A stretch of DNA of 64,000 bases from assembly GCF_018394335.1 (NCBI RefSeq), contig NZ_CP074572.1, positions 2,914,001 to 2,978,000 of the forward strand. The letters run 5' to 3'. The DNA is from Shewanella dokdonensis (GTDB lineage: Bacteria > Pseudomonadota > Gammaproteobacteria > Enterobacterales > Shewanellaceae). Shown here in pieces: positions 30,461-39,266 of this stretch; the stretch's first letter is position 1; each line of letters begins with the position of its first letter. A model generated the notes under the pieces. That model searched no databases and was not told where the DNA came from. It saw nothing but the letters and a program-made list of their open reading frames with translations. The translations under genes and the position numbers were made by a program.

Positions 30461-30988
30461 ATGAAATCGTATCAAAGTTTGGCGGTGCTGCTGTTTGGGG
30501 CATCTTTGCTGTTAGCACCACTGACGCACGCTGATGAGAATAATCGCCGGGCGCAGGTAGAGCAGTTGCTGCTGGAAATGCACATGGATGCCACGCTCAA
30601 CAGTTTATATGACCAGATGGAACAGGTGCTGCTGAATATGCAGCAGCAACTCAATATCAGCGAAGATGAAAAGCCCTTGTTTGAAGAGTTTGCGCATAAA
30701 TATACCAAAATGATGCGCGAGGAACTCAGTTGGGACAAGATGAAACAGCCGCTGGTGGATATCTATGTTAAGCATTACACCGACAAGGAAATCGCCGATA
30801 TGGCGGCATTTTATGCCAGCGAAAGCGGTCGCTCCATGGTGGCTAAAATGCCGCAGGTAATGCAGGAAAGCATGACGGTATCCCAGTCGTTTATGGGGGC
30901 CATTTTGCCTAAGATGACCGAATTGCAAAAAGAGTTTGCTGAAAAACTCAAAGAAAAACGCCATGAGCAGGGCTCACCCTCCAACTGA
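30461..30988 (+). CDS. Periplasmic DUF2059 protein
   Basis: 175 residues with a signal peptide (LAVLLFGASLLLAPLTHA). The mature helical part includes the DUF2059 pattern YVKHYTDKEIADMAAFYASESGRSM and a following KMPQVMQES. Function is unknown; members occur widely in proteobacterial periplasms. A GGAGGC site precedes the ATG, and a strong terminator follows. Confidence 0.85.
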   Translation: MKSYQSLAVLLFGASLLLAPLTHADENNRRAQVEQLLLEMHMDATLNSLYDQMEQVLLNMQQQLNISEDEKPLFEEFAHKYTKMMREELSWDKMKQPLVDIYVKHYTDKEIADMAAFYASESGRSMVAKMPQVMQESMTVSQSFMGAILPKMTELQKEFAEKLKEKRHEQGSPSN

Positions 30989-31014
30989 GCCACGGTTCAC
31001 CATCTTTTAGCACT

Positions 31015-31037
31015 AAAGCCGCCGTTGCGGCTTTTTT
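31015..31037 (+). terminator. Intrinsic terminator after the DUF2059 gene
   Basis: AAAGCCGC and GCGGCTTT flank a short loop, followed by a run of Ts. Classic form. Confidence 0.85.
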
Positions 31038-31208
31038 ACTGTACAGCGTGTTATGCTCATTAAAAAATTGCCGCTAACAGATTTTAAACATTTTTGCTTG
31101 TGGTAAAGTGGTTGCACTAATAAAAATATCCATTTGAATTAGCTAATATTTATTGCTTAACCGAGCAATACTTGCCTGAGTCAGGTCTTCATTAAAACAG
31201 GAGTTACT

Positions 31209-31568
31209 ATGGAGTACTTTTTAGAGCCGATCCGGCGTTATGCAGATTTTACCGGGCGCACTCGCCGCCGGAATTTCTGGATGTATGTGCTGATCTACAA
31301 CATCATTTCGCTGATCCTTTCTGCCATCGATGTCGCCAGTAATTCCAACTGGTTGGGTATCGTTTACGGCTTGGTGTTACTGCTGCCATCTCTGGCGGTA
31401 ACGGCGCGCCGTCTGCATGACACGGGCCGCAGCGGTTGGTGGCAGTTGCTCTGGTTGATCCCGATTGTTGGCTGGATTGTAGTGGTCGTTTTTCTGTGTC
31501 AAGACAGTGATGCCGGTGATAACGAATATGGCAGCAACCCTAAAGCCATGGATGCGGTGCTTGAATAA
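31209..31568 (+). CDS. DUF805 small membrane protein
   Basis: 119 residues. DUF805 signature YADFTGRTRRRNFWMYVL at the N-terminus, then three hydrophobic segments and the loop ARRLHDTGRSGWWQLL. A Gly/Asn-rich cytosolic tail ends in NEYGSNP. The ATG follows AGGAG. Function is unknown; the family (YhaH/YhaI-like) is common in proteobacteria. Confidence 0.9.
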   Translation: MEYFLEPIRRYADFTGRTRRRNFWMYVLIYNIISLILSAIDVASNSNWLGIVYGLVLLLPSLAVTARRLHDTGRSGWWQLLWLIPIVGWIVVVVFLCQDSDAGDNEYGSNPKAMDAVLE

Positions 31569-31596
31569 CGTCTCCTGCCCACAGTAAACCCAAAGG

Positions 31597-31621
31597 AAAG
31601 CAGACCAGCGTCTGCTTTTTT
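31597..31621 (+). terminator. Intrinsic terminator after the DUF805 gene
   Basis: AAAGCAGAC and GTCTGCTTT around a 4-base loop, then a T run ending at 31621. Confidence 0.85.
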
Positions 31622-31644
31622 GTGGGCGAAAACGGTGGTTAGTT

Positions 31645-31668
31645 AGACTTTTATACGCCTAGATGTCT
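31645..31668 (+). promoter_or_regulatory. Three tandem MetJ-box-like octamers upstream of the B12 riboswitch
   Basis: AGACTTTT, ATACGCCT and AGATGTCT lie end to end with no gaps. They match the MetJ consensus AGACGTCT at 6, 6 and 7 of 8 positions. MetJ binds tandem 8-base boxes in exactly this register. The site is placed where it could repress transcription of the riboswitch leader and receptor gene. Confidence 0.6.
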
Positions 31669-31710
31669 ATAATGCCCGTCCCCTCAACTGAGGGATAACA
31701 TACTCGTCAA

Positions 31711-31890
31711 CTTTCTGTGGTGCCCAACAACTACTGGTTGGGATAATCGGGAAGCCGGTGTAATTCCGGCACTGCCCCCGCAACGGTAAATGGTGAGACA
31801 AAGGCGCGTTTCCGCTGAATGGAAACGTTTAAAGTCGCTTGTCGCGCAGCATTGCTGCATAGCCAAAGTCCGGAGACCGGCCCAGAAGGG
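31711..31890 (+). ncRNA. Cobalamin (B12) riboswitch
   Basis: Conserved elements occur in order: GGTGCCC-like start, GGGAAGCCGGTG then ATTCCGGCACTGCCCCCGC, AACGGTAA, a variable stem, and AGTCCGGAGACCGGCC near 31867–31881. These are the B12-box core and closing helix of a cobalamin riboswitch. The following GAAGGG and the CCCTTAAGG next to the ribosome-binding site of the downstream gene could pair, suggesting translational control. Adenosylcobalamin would reduce receptor expression. Confidence 0.9.
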
Positions 31891-31984
31891 ATTTCGCTGA
31901 TTTCGGTGGGCATATCGCGAAATGCGGCAGTGGCTATTGCACTCGCCGTGGCATCTTGCCCCGTTCCCTTAAGGAGCTAAGGAA

Positions 31985-33931
31985 ATGGGATTCAAACCTT
32001 CTTCTCTGGCGATGTTTTGTAGCATCGCCATTTGCGGCACCGTCTATGCCGAACCCCAGAAAGTCGATGACACCATAGTGGTGATTGGCCGCCAGGCGGA
32101 AACCCCTTTGGATATTGCCGCCAATGTTACTGTGATTGATGCCGCCGAAATTGAGCAAAGCGGTGTGACATCCCTGACTGAACTGCTGCGGGGTCGCAGT
32201 GGCATTCAGGTATCAGACAGCAATACTGGGCCAACGCTGGCAATGCGTGGTTTTAGCGGTACACAAGCGGCAAATAATACCTTGATCCTGCTGGACGGGC
32301 GTCGCCTCAACAATATGGATATCGCGGCTGCCAGCCTCAGCGCCATTCCGCTCAACCAGATAGAAAGGGTCGAGATCCTCTCTGGTAGTGCCGGGGTGTT
32401 ATATGGCGACCAAGCCGTGGGCGGGGTGATTAATATCATCACCAAAGCCCCACAAGCGAGCGGCGCTAATGTAACATTAGCGGCAGGTAGTTTCCATAAA
32501 GCTGAAGGCCGTGGCGATGTGGCGGGCAGCATCAATGATAACTGGCGTTACTATCTGGCTGCGGCCTATAACCGCAGTGATAATTACCGTGATCACAACA
32601 CCAACAACACAGGTTCAGTGTTAGGACGGCTGCAATACCGTACCGATGAACGGCAATTTTTTGTTGAAGGCAGTTATTACGACAATAAACGTGAAAATCC
32701 CGGTGCGCTGACCGAAGAGCAATTGCACCGTAACCCGCGGCAGGCGTCAATCTACCAGCCTGATGATTATATCCATGAAATGACCGATGCTTGGCGTGCC
32801 CAGTTGCAACAGCAGTTGGACACACATTGGCAGATGGTCGCCGATCTCAACTACAGTGACTCGCAGGTAAGTAGTGTCAGCTATGGCAATCGTGGCCAAA
32901 ACAGCCGCTCATTGCTGGAATTCAACCCTAAATTCCTGGCAAATTACGCGGTTAATGCGGGCAATCTGAAATGGGTGTTAGGCGCCGATCTACATCGTGG
33001 CGAAGCCGATTTTGATCTCACAAGCACCAACCGCAGTAACACCCAGACCATGACCAGCGCTTATGCTCAAGCCACAGTTCCGTTAACTTCCACACTGGAA
33101 TATGTGGTGGGTGGTCGCTATGCCAAGGTGAAGGATGAACTGCGTGATGCCGCCGTATATGCCAATGGCACAGTGCTGGATGAACATGCTCATGCGCTGG
33201 AGTTGGGGGTCAACTACCGCCCCACCACCAGCCAGCGTTTTTATCTGCGCGCGGATCAGAATTTCCGCTTCGCTAAAGTGGATGAACAGGCTTATACCTC
33301 ACCAGGGGTCAATGGCCTGAAACCTCAAACGGGTAATTCTATTGAAGCAGGTTGGGATTGGCAGGCAAGTACCCAACAGTTAGGGGTGAAACTGTATCGG
33401 CTCAAGTTGGAAGATGAAATTGTCTATGACATGAGTGCCCAAAAACCTGTGGGTGGTCTGTTCGATGGTGCCAATGTTAATGCCGATAAATCCCGCCGCT
33501 ATGGTGCCGATGTGTCATGGAACTGGCAACCGTTCAGCCTGTGGCAACTGGGCGCCGAATACCATTATGTGGATGCTGAGTTCACCGCTGGGGCTAACGA
33601 TGGTAAACAGCTATCCTGGGTTGCCAAACATGCTGGCCGTGCTTACACCAGTGTTGATATGACCCGTAACTGGCAGTTGTACCTAGAAGCGCAATATCTT
33701 GGTAAACGTTATATGGAAGGTGATGATGCCAACGAAGGGAAACAGATTGACAGCTACTGGCTGGGTAATCTGGCGCTGAACTACCGCCGTAACGCCTGGC
33801 TAGCCAGCCTGCGTATCGACAATCTGTTTGACAAGGATTACGTCAGCTCCGGCTATTACAGCAGTTGGGGCAATGGCTACTATGTCGGTGACGGCCGCAA
33901 CATCAAAGCCAGCATCAGCTACCGCTTCTAA
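31985..33931 (+). CDS. btuB: TonB-dependent outer-membrane receptor, probable vitamin B12 receptor
   Basis: 648 residues with a signal peptide (ends VYA) and a TonB-box-like DTIVVIG. A plug domain holds LTELLRGRSGIQVSD, MRGFSG and the VLYGDQAVGGVINIITK motif. The beta-barrel ends in a C-terminal aromatic (YRF). AAGGAG precedes the ATG. Placement right behind a B12 riboswitch argues for cobalamin uptake, as in BtuB, though sequence alone does not fix the ligand. MetJ-like boxes further upstream would tie B12 uptake to methionine status. Confidence 0.85.
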   Translation: MGFKPSSLAMFCSIAICGTVYAEPQKVDDTIVVIGRQAETPLDIAANVTVIDAAEIEQSGVTSLTELLRGRSGIQVSDSNTGPTLAMRGFSGTQAANNTLILLDGRRLNNMDIAAASLSAIPLNQIERVEILSGSAGVLYGDQAVGGVINIITKAPQASGANVTLAAGSFHKAEGRGDVAGSINDNWRYYLAAAYNRSDNYRDHNTNNTGSVLGRLQYRTDERQFFVEGSYYDNKRENPGALTEEQLHRNPRQASIYQPDDYIHEMTDAWRAQLQQQLDTHWQMVADLNYSDSQVSSVSYGNRGQNSRSLLEFNPKFLANYAVNAGNLKWVLGADLHRGEADFDLTSTNRSNTQTMTSAYAQATVPLTSTLEYVVGGRYAKVKDELRDAAVYANGTVLDEHAHALELGVNYRPTTSQRFYLRADQNFRFAKVDEQAYTSPGVNGLKPQTGNSIEAGWDWQASTQQLGVKLYRLKLEDEIVYDMSAQKPVGGLFDGANVNADKSRRYGADVSWNWQPFSLWQLGAEYHYVDAEFTAGANDGKQLSWVAKHAGRAYTSVDMTRNWQLYLEAQYLGKRYMEGDDANEGKQIDSYWLGNLALNYRRNAWLASLRIDNLFDKDYVSSGYYSSWGNGYYVGDGRNIKASISYRF

Positions 33932-33954
33932 ACTGAGTAACGGTAACCCATAAA

Positions 33955-33978
33955 AAACCGGGCTTGATTGCCCGGTTT
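33955..33978 (+). terminator. Intrinsic terminator after the receptor gene
   Basis: AAACCGGGC and GCCCGGTTT flank a 6-base loop. It lacks a long T run but sits 23 bases after the stop. Confidence 0.75.
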
Positions 33979-34193
33979 GTATTGGTAGGTTGCATAACAA
34001 TATGTTTAAATTTAGATTTTATAGCAGGGTGAGCGTACTTGCTATGGTTTTGGCTTAGAGTCAATGTCGATCACTGCGAGGTTTATAGCTTTCTCAAGAA
34101 GGCATTGCTAGTAAAGGTTCGTCACTCACTCACACGAAAATAGACATGATTTTTACTGTATACTCCAAAACGAGAGACCTTCTAGATATTATC

Positions 34194-35485
34194 GGTAGTG
34201 TTCAAAATTCTGTGTCATTTCATTAAACTAAACGAAAACAAGATGACACATGACCAATCCTATTTGCGATATGCAAGCGGCCATTCAAGCGCTACGTGAT
34301 GGCAAGGGCCTGTCTGGCAAAGACGGTATCTTAACTCCGTTAATTAAACAATTGATTGAAGCCGCAATGCAGGCTGAGTTAGAGCAGCACCTTGAGCGAG
34401 GTGAACCCCTAATCGTAAAAATGGCAGCTCTGCCAAAACCATGAAAAGCACCTCTGGCAACTTTGAATTAAATACTCCCAGAGACCGTGCCGGTAGCTTT
34501 GAGCCGCAAATTGTCAAAAAGCACCAGACCCAACTCACCGACGAGCTGGAGCGTAATATCATCGGCTTGTTTGCCCTTGGCACCAGCTATCAGGATATTC
34601 GGGCACACATCGAAGAGATGTACGGTATCAGCGTCTCTAACGGAACCATTAATGCGGTAACCGACAAGCTGCTACCTGAGTCGCAGGCGTGGCGTGAGCG
34701 GGAATTAGACCCGATTTATCCCATCGTGTGGCTCGATGCTATTCACTACAAAATCAAAGAAAATGGCCGCTACATCAGCAAAGCTATTTACAGCATTCTG
34801 GCGGTAAATGTCGAAGGTAAAAAGGAATTACTGGGGCTGTAGCTGTCTGAACACGAAGGCGCCCATCATTGGCTAAGCTTGCTGACAGACCTGCACAACC
34901 GTGGCGTGAAAGACATCTTGATAGCCTGTGTTGACGGCCTCAAGGGTTTTCCTGAAGCAATTGAGAACATTTACCCCCAAGACTGAAATACAGCACTGCA
35001 TTATCTACCAAGTACGTAACTCACTTAAGCACGTGGCTAGCAAGCACCAGAAAGCCTTTATGGCCGATTTAAAGTGCGTGTACAATGCAACGACGTTAAA
35101 CGCCGCAGAGTTGGCGCTGGACGAGCTTGAAGCCAAATGGGGTGAGGAATACCCAGAGGTGATTAACTCCTGGCGTAATAAATGGCCGACGCTGTCAGCC
35201 TATTTTAAATACCCGGACTACGTTAGAACCGCTATCTACACCACCAACGCGGTAGAAGCTGTGCATCGCCAGTTCCGTAAGCTGACCAAAACTAAGGGCG
35301 GATTTGCCAATGAAAACAGTTTGCTTAAGCTGCTTTATGCCGGTATATTGCGGGCATCTGAGCGTTGGACGCACCCAGTGCAAAACAGGAATCTAACACT
35401 GTCACGGTTGTCGATACACTTCGAGGCGCGCTTAGACGCCCATATCGATCTGTGACTAAGCTGACACAGAATATTGAACACCCCC
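34194..35485 (+). mobile_element. IS256-like insertion sequence, about 1.29 kb
   Basis: Near-perfect terminal inverted repeats enclose the transposase gene: GTGTTCAAAATTCTGTGTCA at 34198–34217, and the complement of GTGTTCAATATTCTGTGTCA at 35462–35481 (19 of 20 identical). The size is normal for the IS256 group. I could not find clear target-site duplications next to the ends. Confidence 0.8.
34250..35455 (+). pseudogene. IS256-family transposase, two frame changes and one stop
   Basis: The pieces 34250–34444, 34441–34842 and 34928–35455 are one IS256-type transposase of about 400 residues. Seen are the DDE-domain parts YPIVWLDAIHYKIKENG and [12 protein letters not shown], then YPDYVRTAIYTTNAVEAVHRQFRKLTK. 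Breaks are a missing C near 34408, a TAG at 34840–34842 where [13 protein letters not shown] would continue, and an extra C near 34975. The in-frame stop is a substitution, not an indel, so unlike other genes here it may be truly dead. Ambiguity remains because base errors are frequent in this window. Confidence 0.8.
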
Positions 35486-35533
35486 AATCCATTTATATTT
35501 TTGTCAGTTTAGGGAAAATAGATAAATTCATGT

Positions 35534-36364
35534 TTAAGAACGATTTAAATCTTTTCTTAGTCGCATAATCTTTATCCCACTTTTTATAAAAACTGATGCG
35601 GGAATATTCATAAGTTGAAACGATTTCAATTTTTTATTATCGAATGTAGCACTATTAATGTTAGATAAGAATCTCTCTTTAGCAATTTTATATACTTCTA
35701 TATCTATTGCGTTCAACTCTGCGATCCTTTCTATATGACGACTTTCAAATTGAATTAATTTTCTACTATCTTTCTTGTTCCCAGCACTATACAAGGGTAG
35801 TCTCCAATTCATAGCTGAACTGAACATTATTAAACTTTCATCAAAATACTCTTGAAGACCAAAATACGATACTCTATTAAATAAATTATATAATGCCATA
35901 TCTATTGCTTCCGAAGCTGGCATGTTATTAATCGAGATCGAAGATTCAGATTTTCCCCAGTGATTGATCAGCATCTGGGTTTGTAGGTTGGATAGCTCTC
36001 CATATCCGCTTTCTAAAAAGGTGTCTAAATTAAAAGTCTTTGGAGGAAAATCATCAATTAGACATGAGCTTTTGCCTTCAGAAACATGTTGACAAAAAGA
36101 TTTTACACGATTTATAGGTTCCCGAATGAACGTGATGATAGTAGCATTATCAGCGTGATTTACCCCCGTTACAATTGGTGCATGTCCGTAAAACAATACG
36201 ATTTTTTCTCTATCACTTTCCGGTAACGACTCAAATTTCTTGATGTCCAATACTCTATTACCAGAGAATTCAAACTTCTTTTGTCTAAAATACTGAAGTT
36301 TAAGAACGTCAGTAAATGTAGTACCTGCAGTTTTCGGTATGTGCAAAAATCTTAACGGTTTCAT
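35534..36364 (-). CDS. Sulfotransferase-family protein
   Basis: 276 residues. The 5'-phosphosulfate-binding loop is LHIPKTAGTTF at residues 7–17, and the 3'-phosphate-binding motif is FIREPINRVKSFCQH near 80–94. A helical C-terminus completes the fold. It would transfer sulfate from PAPS to a carbohydrate or other acceptor, perhaps a surface polysaccharide, but no polysaccharide genes adjoin it. It is clearly AT-richer than surrounding genes and sits right against the IS256-like element, suggesting horizontal transfer. Confidence 0.8.
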   Translation of the reverse strand: MKPLRFLHIPKTAGTTFTDVLKLQYFRQKKFEFSGNRVLDIKKFESLPESDREKIVLFYGHAPIVTGVNHADNATIITFIREPINRVKSFCQHVSEGKSSCLIDDFPPKTFNLDTFLESGYGELSNLQTQMLINHWGKSESSISINNMPASEAIDMALYNLFNRVSYFGLQEYFDESLIMFSSAMNWRLPLYSAGNKKDSRKLIQFESRHIERIAELNAIDIEVYKIAKERFLSNINSATFDNKKLKSFQLMNIPASVFIKSGIKIMRLRKDLNRS

Positions 36365-36765
36365 ACTATAACTCTTTTTATTGGATTAATACCTACTAAA
36401 TTTCATCATTAATGGGAAGTGGACACTATCTTCTCAACGCTATTCATGTCTTTTGAATATGTAAGGAAATAGACTAAATACTGCAACGTGTTGAGCTACT
36501 GAGGATATATCCTCAGCAAAAATACTGTTAGCTCGTTGAGAAAACCACTGATCCCAGCAATTTAATTTTTATGGATAATATTGTTCGCCACCCAATTATG
36601 TCAATAATTTATCTCGATTCGACCGCGAATCCAACTCCGAAATGCATCCATACAGCAAAATGCGTTAAAGCCTATGGCTGATGCCGATGGCTAAATGGGC
36701 TTGCTTGTCCGTTTTTTTATGCGCATGATGACGTTATGCTGGCAATCGTTGCAATGGAGATGCTT
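36365..36765. other. Intergenic, divergent
   Basis: About 400 AT-rich bases with no supported gene. It contains the perfect 16-base palindrome TGAGGATATATCCTCA at 36500–36515. A GGAG site lies six bases before the next ATG. Confidence 0.4.
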
Positions 36766-37368
36766 ATGTTACCGCGTGTTGCCTTATCCTTTCTCTTGCT
36801 GTTGGGCTTGAGCGCCTGCTCAGATCCATCATTACCCTATCTTGGCCCTGATGGGCGCATTTTGGCTTTTGGTGACAGTCTGACCGTAGGGAAGGGGCGG
36901 CCAGAGATGAGGATTATCCTGCACAATTGGCTAAACTGTGTGGGTGCGAAGTGGTGAATGCCGGGATCTCGGGGGAACAGACGGCCGAGGGTCGCAAAAG
37001 ATTACCGGCGCTTTTAGATGAAATGCAGCCAGATCTGCTGATCCTGCTGGAAGGTGGTAACGATATTTTACGTGGCGTGCCGTCGCAGCAGATCCAGGAT
37101 AATTTGCAGCAGATGTTGTTGGATGCTCAAAGTATGGCGGTGCCAGTGCTGTTGATTGCGGTGCCGCAAAAGCAGGTGTTGCTGCAATCGGCACCGTTTT
37201 ATAAGACGTTGGCAAAGCAGCATGACAGCTTGTTGATGGACGATGTGCTGCGTGGGTTATTGTCTTCGCCAGCGTTGAAATCTGACGCTGTGCACCTAAA
37301 CGCCGCCAGGCTATCAGCAGTTAGCAACTGCGATCTACCACAAGCTTAAAGAGGCTGGCGCTTTCTGA
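36766..37368 (+). CDS. SGNH/GDSL esterase, TesA-like, likely lipoprotein, frame broken twice
   Basis: About 200 residues after adding a G to the G4 run at 36894–36897 and dropping one base near 37306. The start at 36766 has a good GGAG site, and [18 protein letters not shown] is a lipobox signal (Cys18), so it is probably a lipoprotein rather than free periplasmic TesA. Motifs are block I FGDSLTVG, block [14 protein letters not shown], and the C-terminal SDAVHLN with catalytic Asp and His. It hydrolyses thioesters and lysophospholipids. Confidence 0.78.
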
Positions 37369-37483
37369 TCCGCGAAGTCATGTCTAAAATCATCGAAATG
37401 GGCTTGACCCTTGGGTGGCATTTGTGGGTAAATCTTTTGTAAAAAATGGACTGATCGTCCTAATAACAACGGATTAATTTTCT

Positions 37484-38206
37484 ATGACAGATCTTGAGCA
37501 GCAGGTTTTCTCAGAGGTCCGTGCAATTATTGCCAATGAGGAGCAGGTGATTGGTCGGCGTGCTACCTTGGTGCCGCTAAAGAAAGCCATTATTGCTGAC
37601 GGTGATATTCGCAATGTCATTGATATCGTTTCTACTGATCCTGCATTAGCTGCACATCTGCTGTGGCGCAGTAACTGTGCTATGGCGCCATCGCTGCACC
37701 CTAATCGCAGTCTCAAAGATGCGTTGGTACGTCTGGGACAGGTCAATATTTACCGCTACGCATTTACCTTTTATCTCAAAGAAAAGCTGGATGAGCTGCC
37801 ACAGCCTTATCGGAAGCTGGTACAAGGTTACTGGCGGTTGACGGAGGCGATTGCGACCGACGCGGTCGACAGTCTGCATCAGATGCAGGGTGTGAGTATT
37901 GATGCCGATGAAGTACAGACGCTGGCGTTGTTCAGCGTGTTTGGACAGATTATTGCGCTGACCGCGTTTGCTTACCTGAATGCCGAGCAGGAGCAGTGTT
38001 TTCCGTTAAGTATCATCAAGAGTTTGATTGATACCCAACAGAAATCGCTGACGCTAGGTGCTTTTGAGGCGCTTGGTCTGGATGATGAATTACAGCATGA
38101 GTTTATGATTGCCCATAATTTGCGTCAGACCCGCGATGCTAACTCGCCGGGGCTGGTGTTACGGCGCATTCTGGCACAACGTGGTCTGCTGCTAAATTCA
38201 CTCTGA
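37484..38206 (+). CDS. HDOD-domain protein
   Basis: 240 residues with the HDOD fold of HD-like signalling output domains: DIVSTDPALAAHLLWRSNCA near the N-terminus, LKDALVRLGQVNIYRYAFTF, and a long helical C-terminus. HDOD proteins act as adaptors in motility and second-messenger networks and lack the catalytic HD pair. It lies five bases from convergent metR. Confidence 0.75.
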   Translation: MTDLEQQVFSEVRAIIANEEQVIGRRATLVPLKKAIIADGDIRNVIDIVSTDPALAAHLLWRSNCAMAPSLHPNRSLKDALVRLGQVNIYRYAFTFYLKEKLDELPQPYRKLVQGYWRLTEAIATDAVDSLHQMQGVSIDADEVQTLALFSVFGQIIALTAFAYLNAEQEQCFPLSIIKSLIDTQQKSLTLGAFEALGLDDELQHEFMIAHNLRQTRDANSPGLVLRRILAQRGLLLNSL

Positions 38207-38210
38207 GTGG

Positions 38211-39119
38211 TCAATGGCTATCTTGCGGGGTGACGGCTTCTGCCGCTACCAGTGTCAGCCAATGCTGGATCAATTTACTGTTGCTGGCGTTGCGCCGATA
38301 AGCGCCGAACAGTGGCCGTTTCAGGCCATCTTTGCCAAGTCGTAGTGCTTTTAGGCTCAGTCCGTGTGCCTCGCGCATTGACCAGTTGGGCAATGCTGCC
38401 ACCCCTTCATTACAAGCTAGCCGCTGTAATAATACATTGGTCAAATCGCTGGTTTTTTGTGGCCCAGGGGCAATGCCTGCGGGTTCCAGGAAATAGCGGA
38501 ACAGATCCAGCCGCTCTAAGGGCACCGGATAGCTGAGAATGGGTTGTTTGAGCAATTGCTGCGGCAATACATAGTCAAATTTTGCCAGTGGGTGTTCCTT
38601 GCTGACCACCAATTTAACTTCAAATTCAAACAGATGCTGATAGGCGAGGGTATGGCTGGCAACCGGATCTGAGGTTAGCACCAGATCTAACTCATCGTTT
38701 TCCAAAGCTTCTAATGAATCAAATAGATAACGACTGGAAAGATCCAGTCGTGACTCTGGATATTTATGCTTAAAGGCTTCCATTGCGGGCATCAACCAGC
38801 GAAAGCAGGAGTGGCACTCAATGCCTACTCGCAATGGCCCTTGAATGCTATTAGTACCCTGTCTTAGCAGGTTTTCGGTTTCTTGTACTTTTGGCAGGAT
38901 CTCTTCCGCCAGTAACAATAGCCGGGTGCCTTCTTCAGTAAACGCCAGCGGTTTACTCTTGCGGATGAATACCGAAGAGTTAATGCGGGTCTCCAGTTCT
39001 TTAATCTGATGAGACAATGCTGATTGTGTCACAAAGCGCTTTTTGGCCGCCGCCGCTAGGCTACCGCTCTCTTTTAGTGCTAACAGTGTCCACAAATGTC
39101 TGAGTTCTATCATGCTCAT
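38211..39119 (-). CDS. metR: LysR-family methionine regulator MetR
   Basis: 302 residues. N-terminal winged helix (LAAAAKKRFVTQSALSHQIK) and the LysR effector domain (GPLRVGIECHSCFRWLMPAM, DLVLTSDPV). It is divergent from metE with the classic metR–metE arrangement and close to MetR over the whole length from memory. MetR uses homocysteine to activate metE. The MetJ-like boxes at 39187–39210 lie in the shared intergenic region. Confidence 0.92.
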   Translation of the reverse strand: MSMIELRHLWTLLALKESGSLAAAAKKRFVTQSALSHQIKELETRINSSVFIRKSKPLAFTEEGTRLLLLAEEILPKVQETENLLRQGTNSIQGPLRVGIECHSCFRWLMPAMEAFKHKYPESRLDLSSRYLFDSLEALENDELDLVLTSDPVASHTLAYQHLFEFEVKLVVSKEHPLAKFDYVLPQQLLKQPILSYPVPLERLDLFRYFLEPAGIAPGPQKTSDLTNVLLQRLACNEGVAALPNWSMREAHGLSLKALRLGKDGLKRPLFGAYRRNASNSKLIQHWLTLVAAEAVTPQDSH

Positions 39120-39186
39120 CCCGTATGAATCCCGCTCATGTTGGTGTTGAAGCCAATTCGTTTGCTTAACCAGAGACTATCACAAT

Positions 39187-39210
39187 AAACTTCTGGACGT
39201 CTAGACGCCT
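39187..39210 (+). promoter_or_regulatory. MetJ operator between metR and metE
   Basis: Three contiguous octamers, AAACTTCT, GGACGTCT and AGACGCCT, match the MetJ consensus AGACGTCT at 6, 7 and 7 of 8 positions. They sit about 57 bases upstream of the metE start. Methionine repressor bound with S-adenosylmethionine would shut off metE and perhaps metR. Confidence 0.8.
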
Positions 39211-39266
39211 AGATTGATTTGCTTAATCTGGCGTCGTTTGTCTATCGCAAGCAATGAGGTTTAAGC

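Noticed and set aside
36500..36515. Perfect 16-base palindrome TGAGGATATATCCTCA
   Set aside because: Isolated in AT-rich intergenic DNA with no paired site or regulator; not enough to call an operator.
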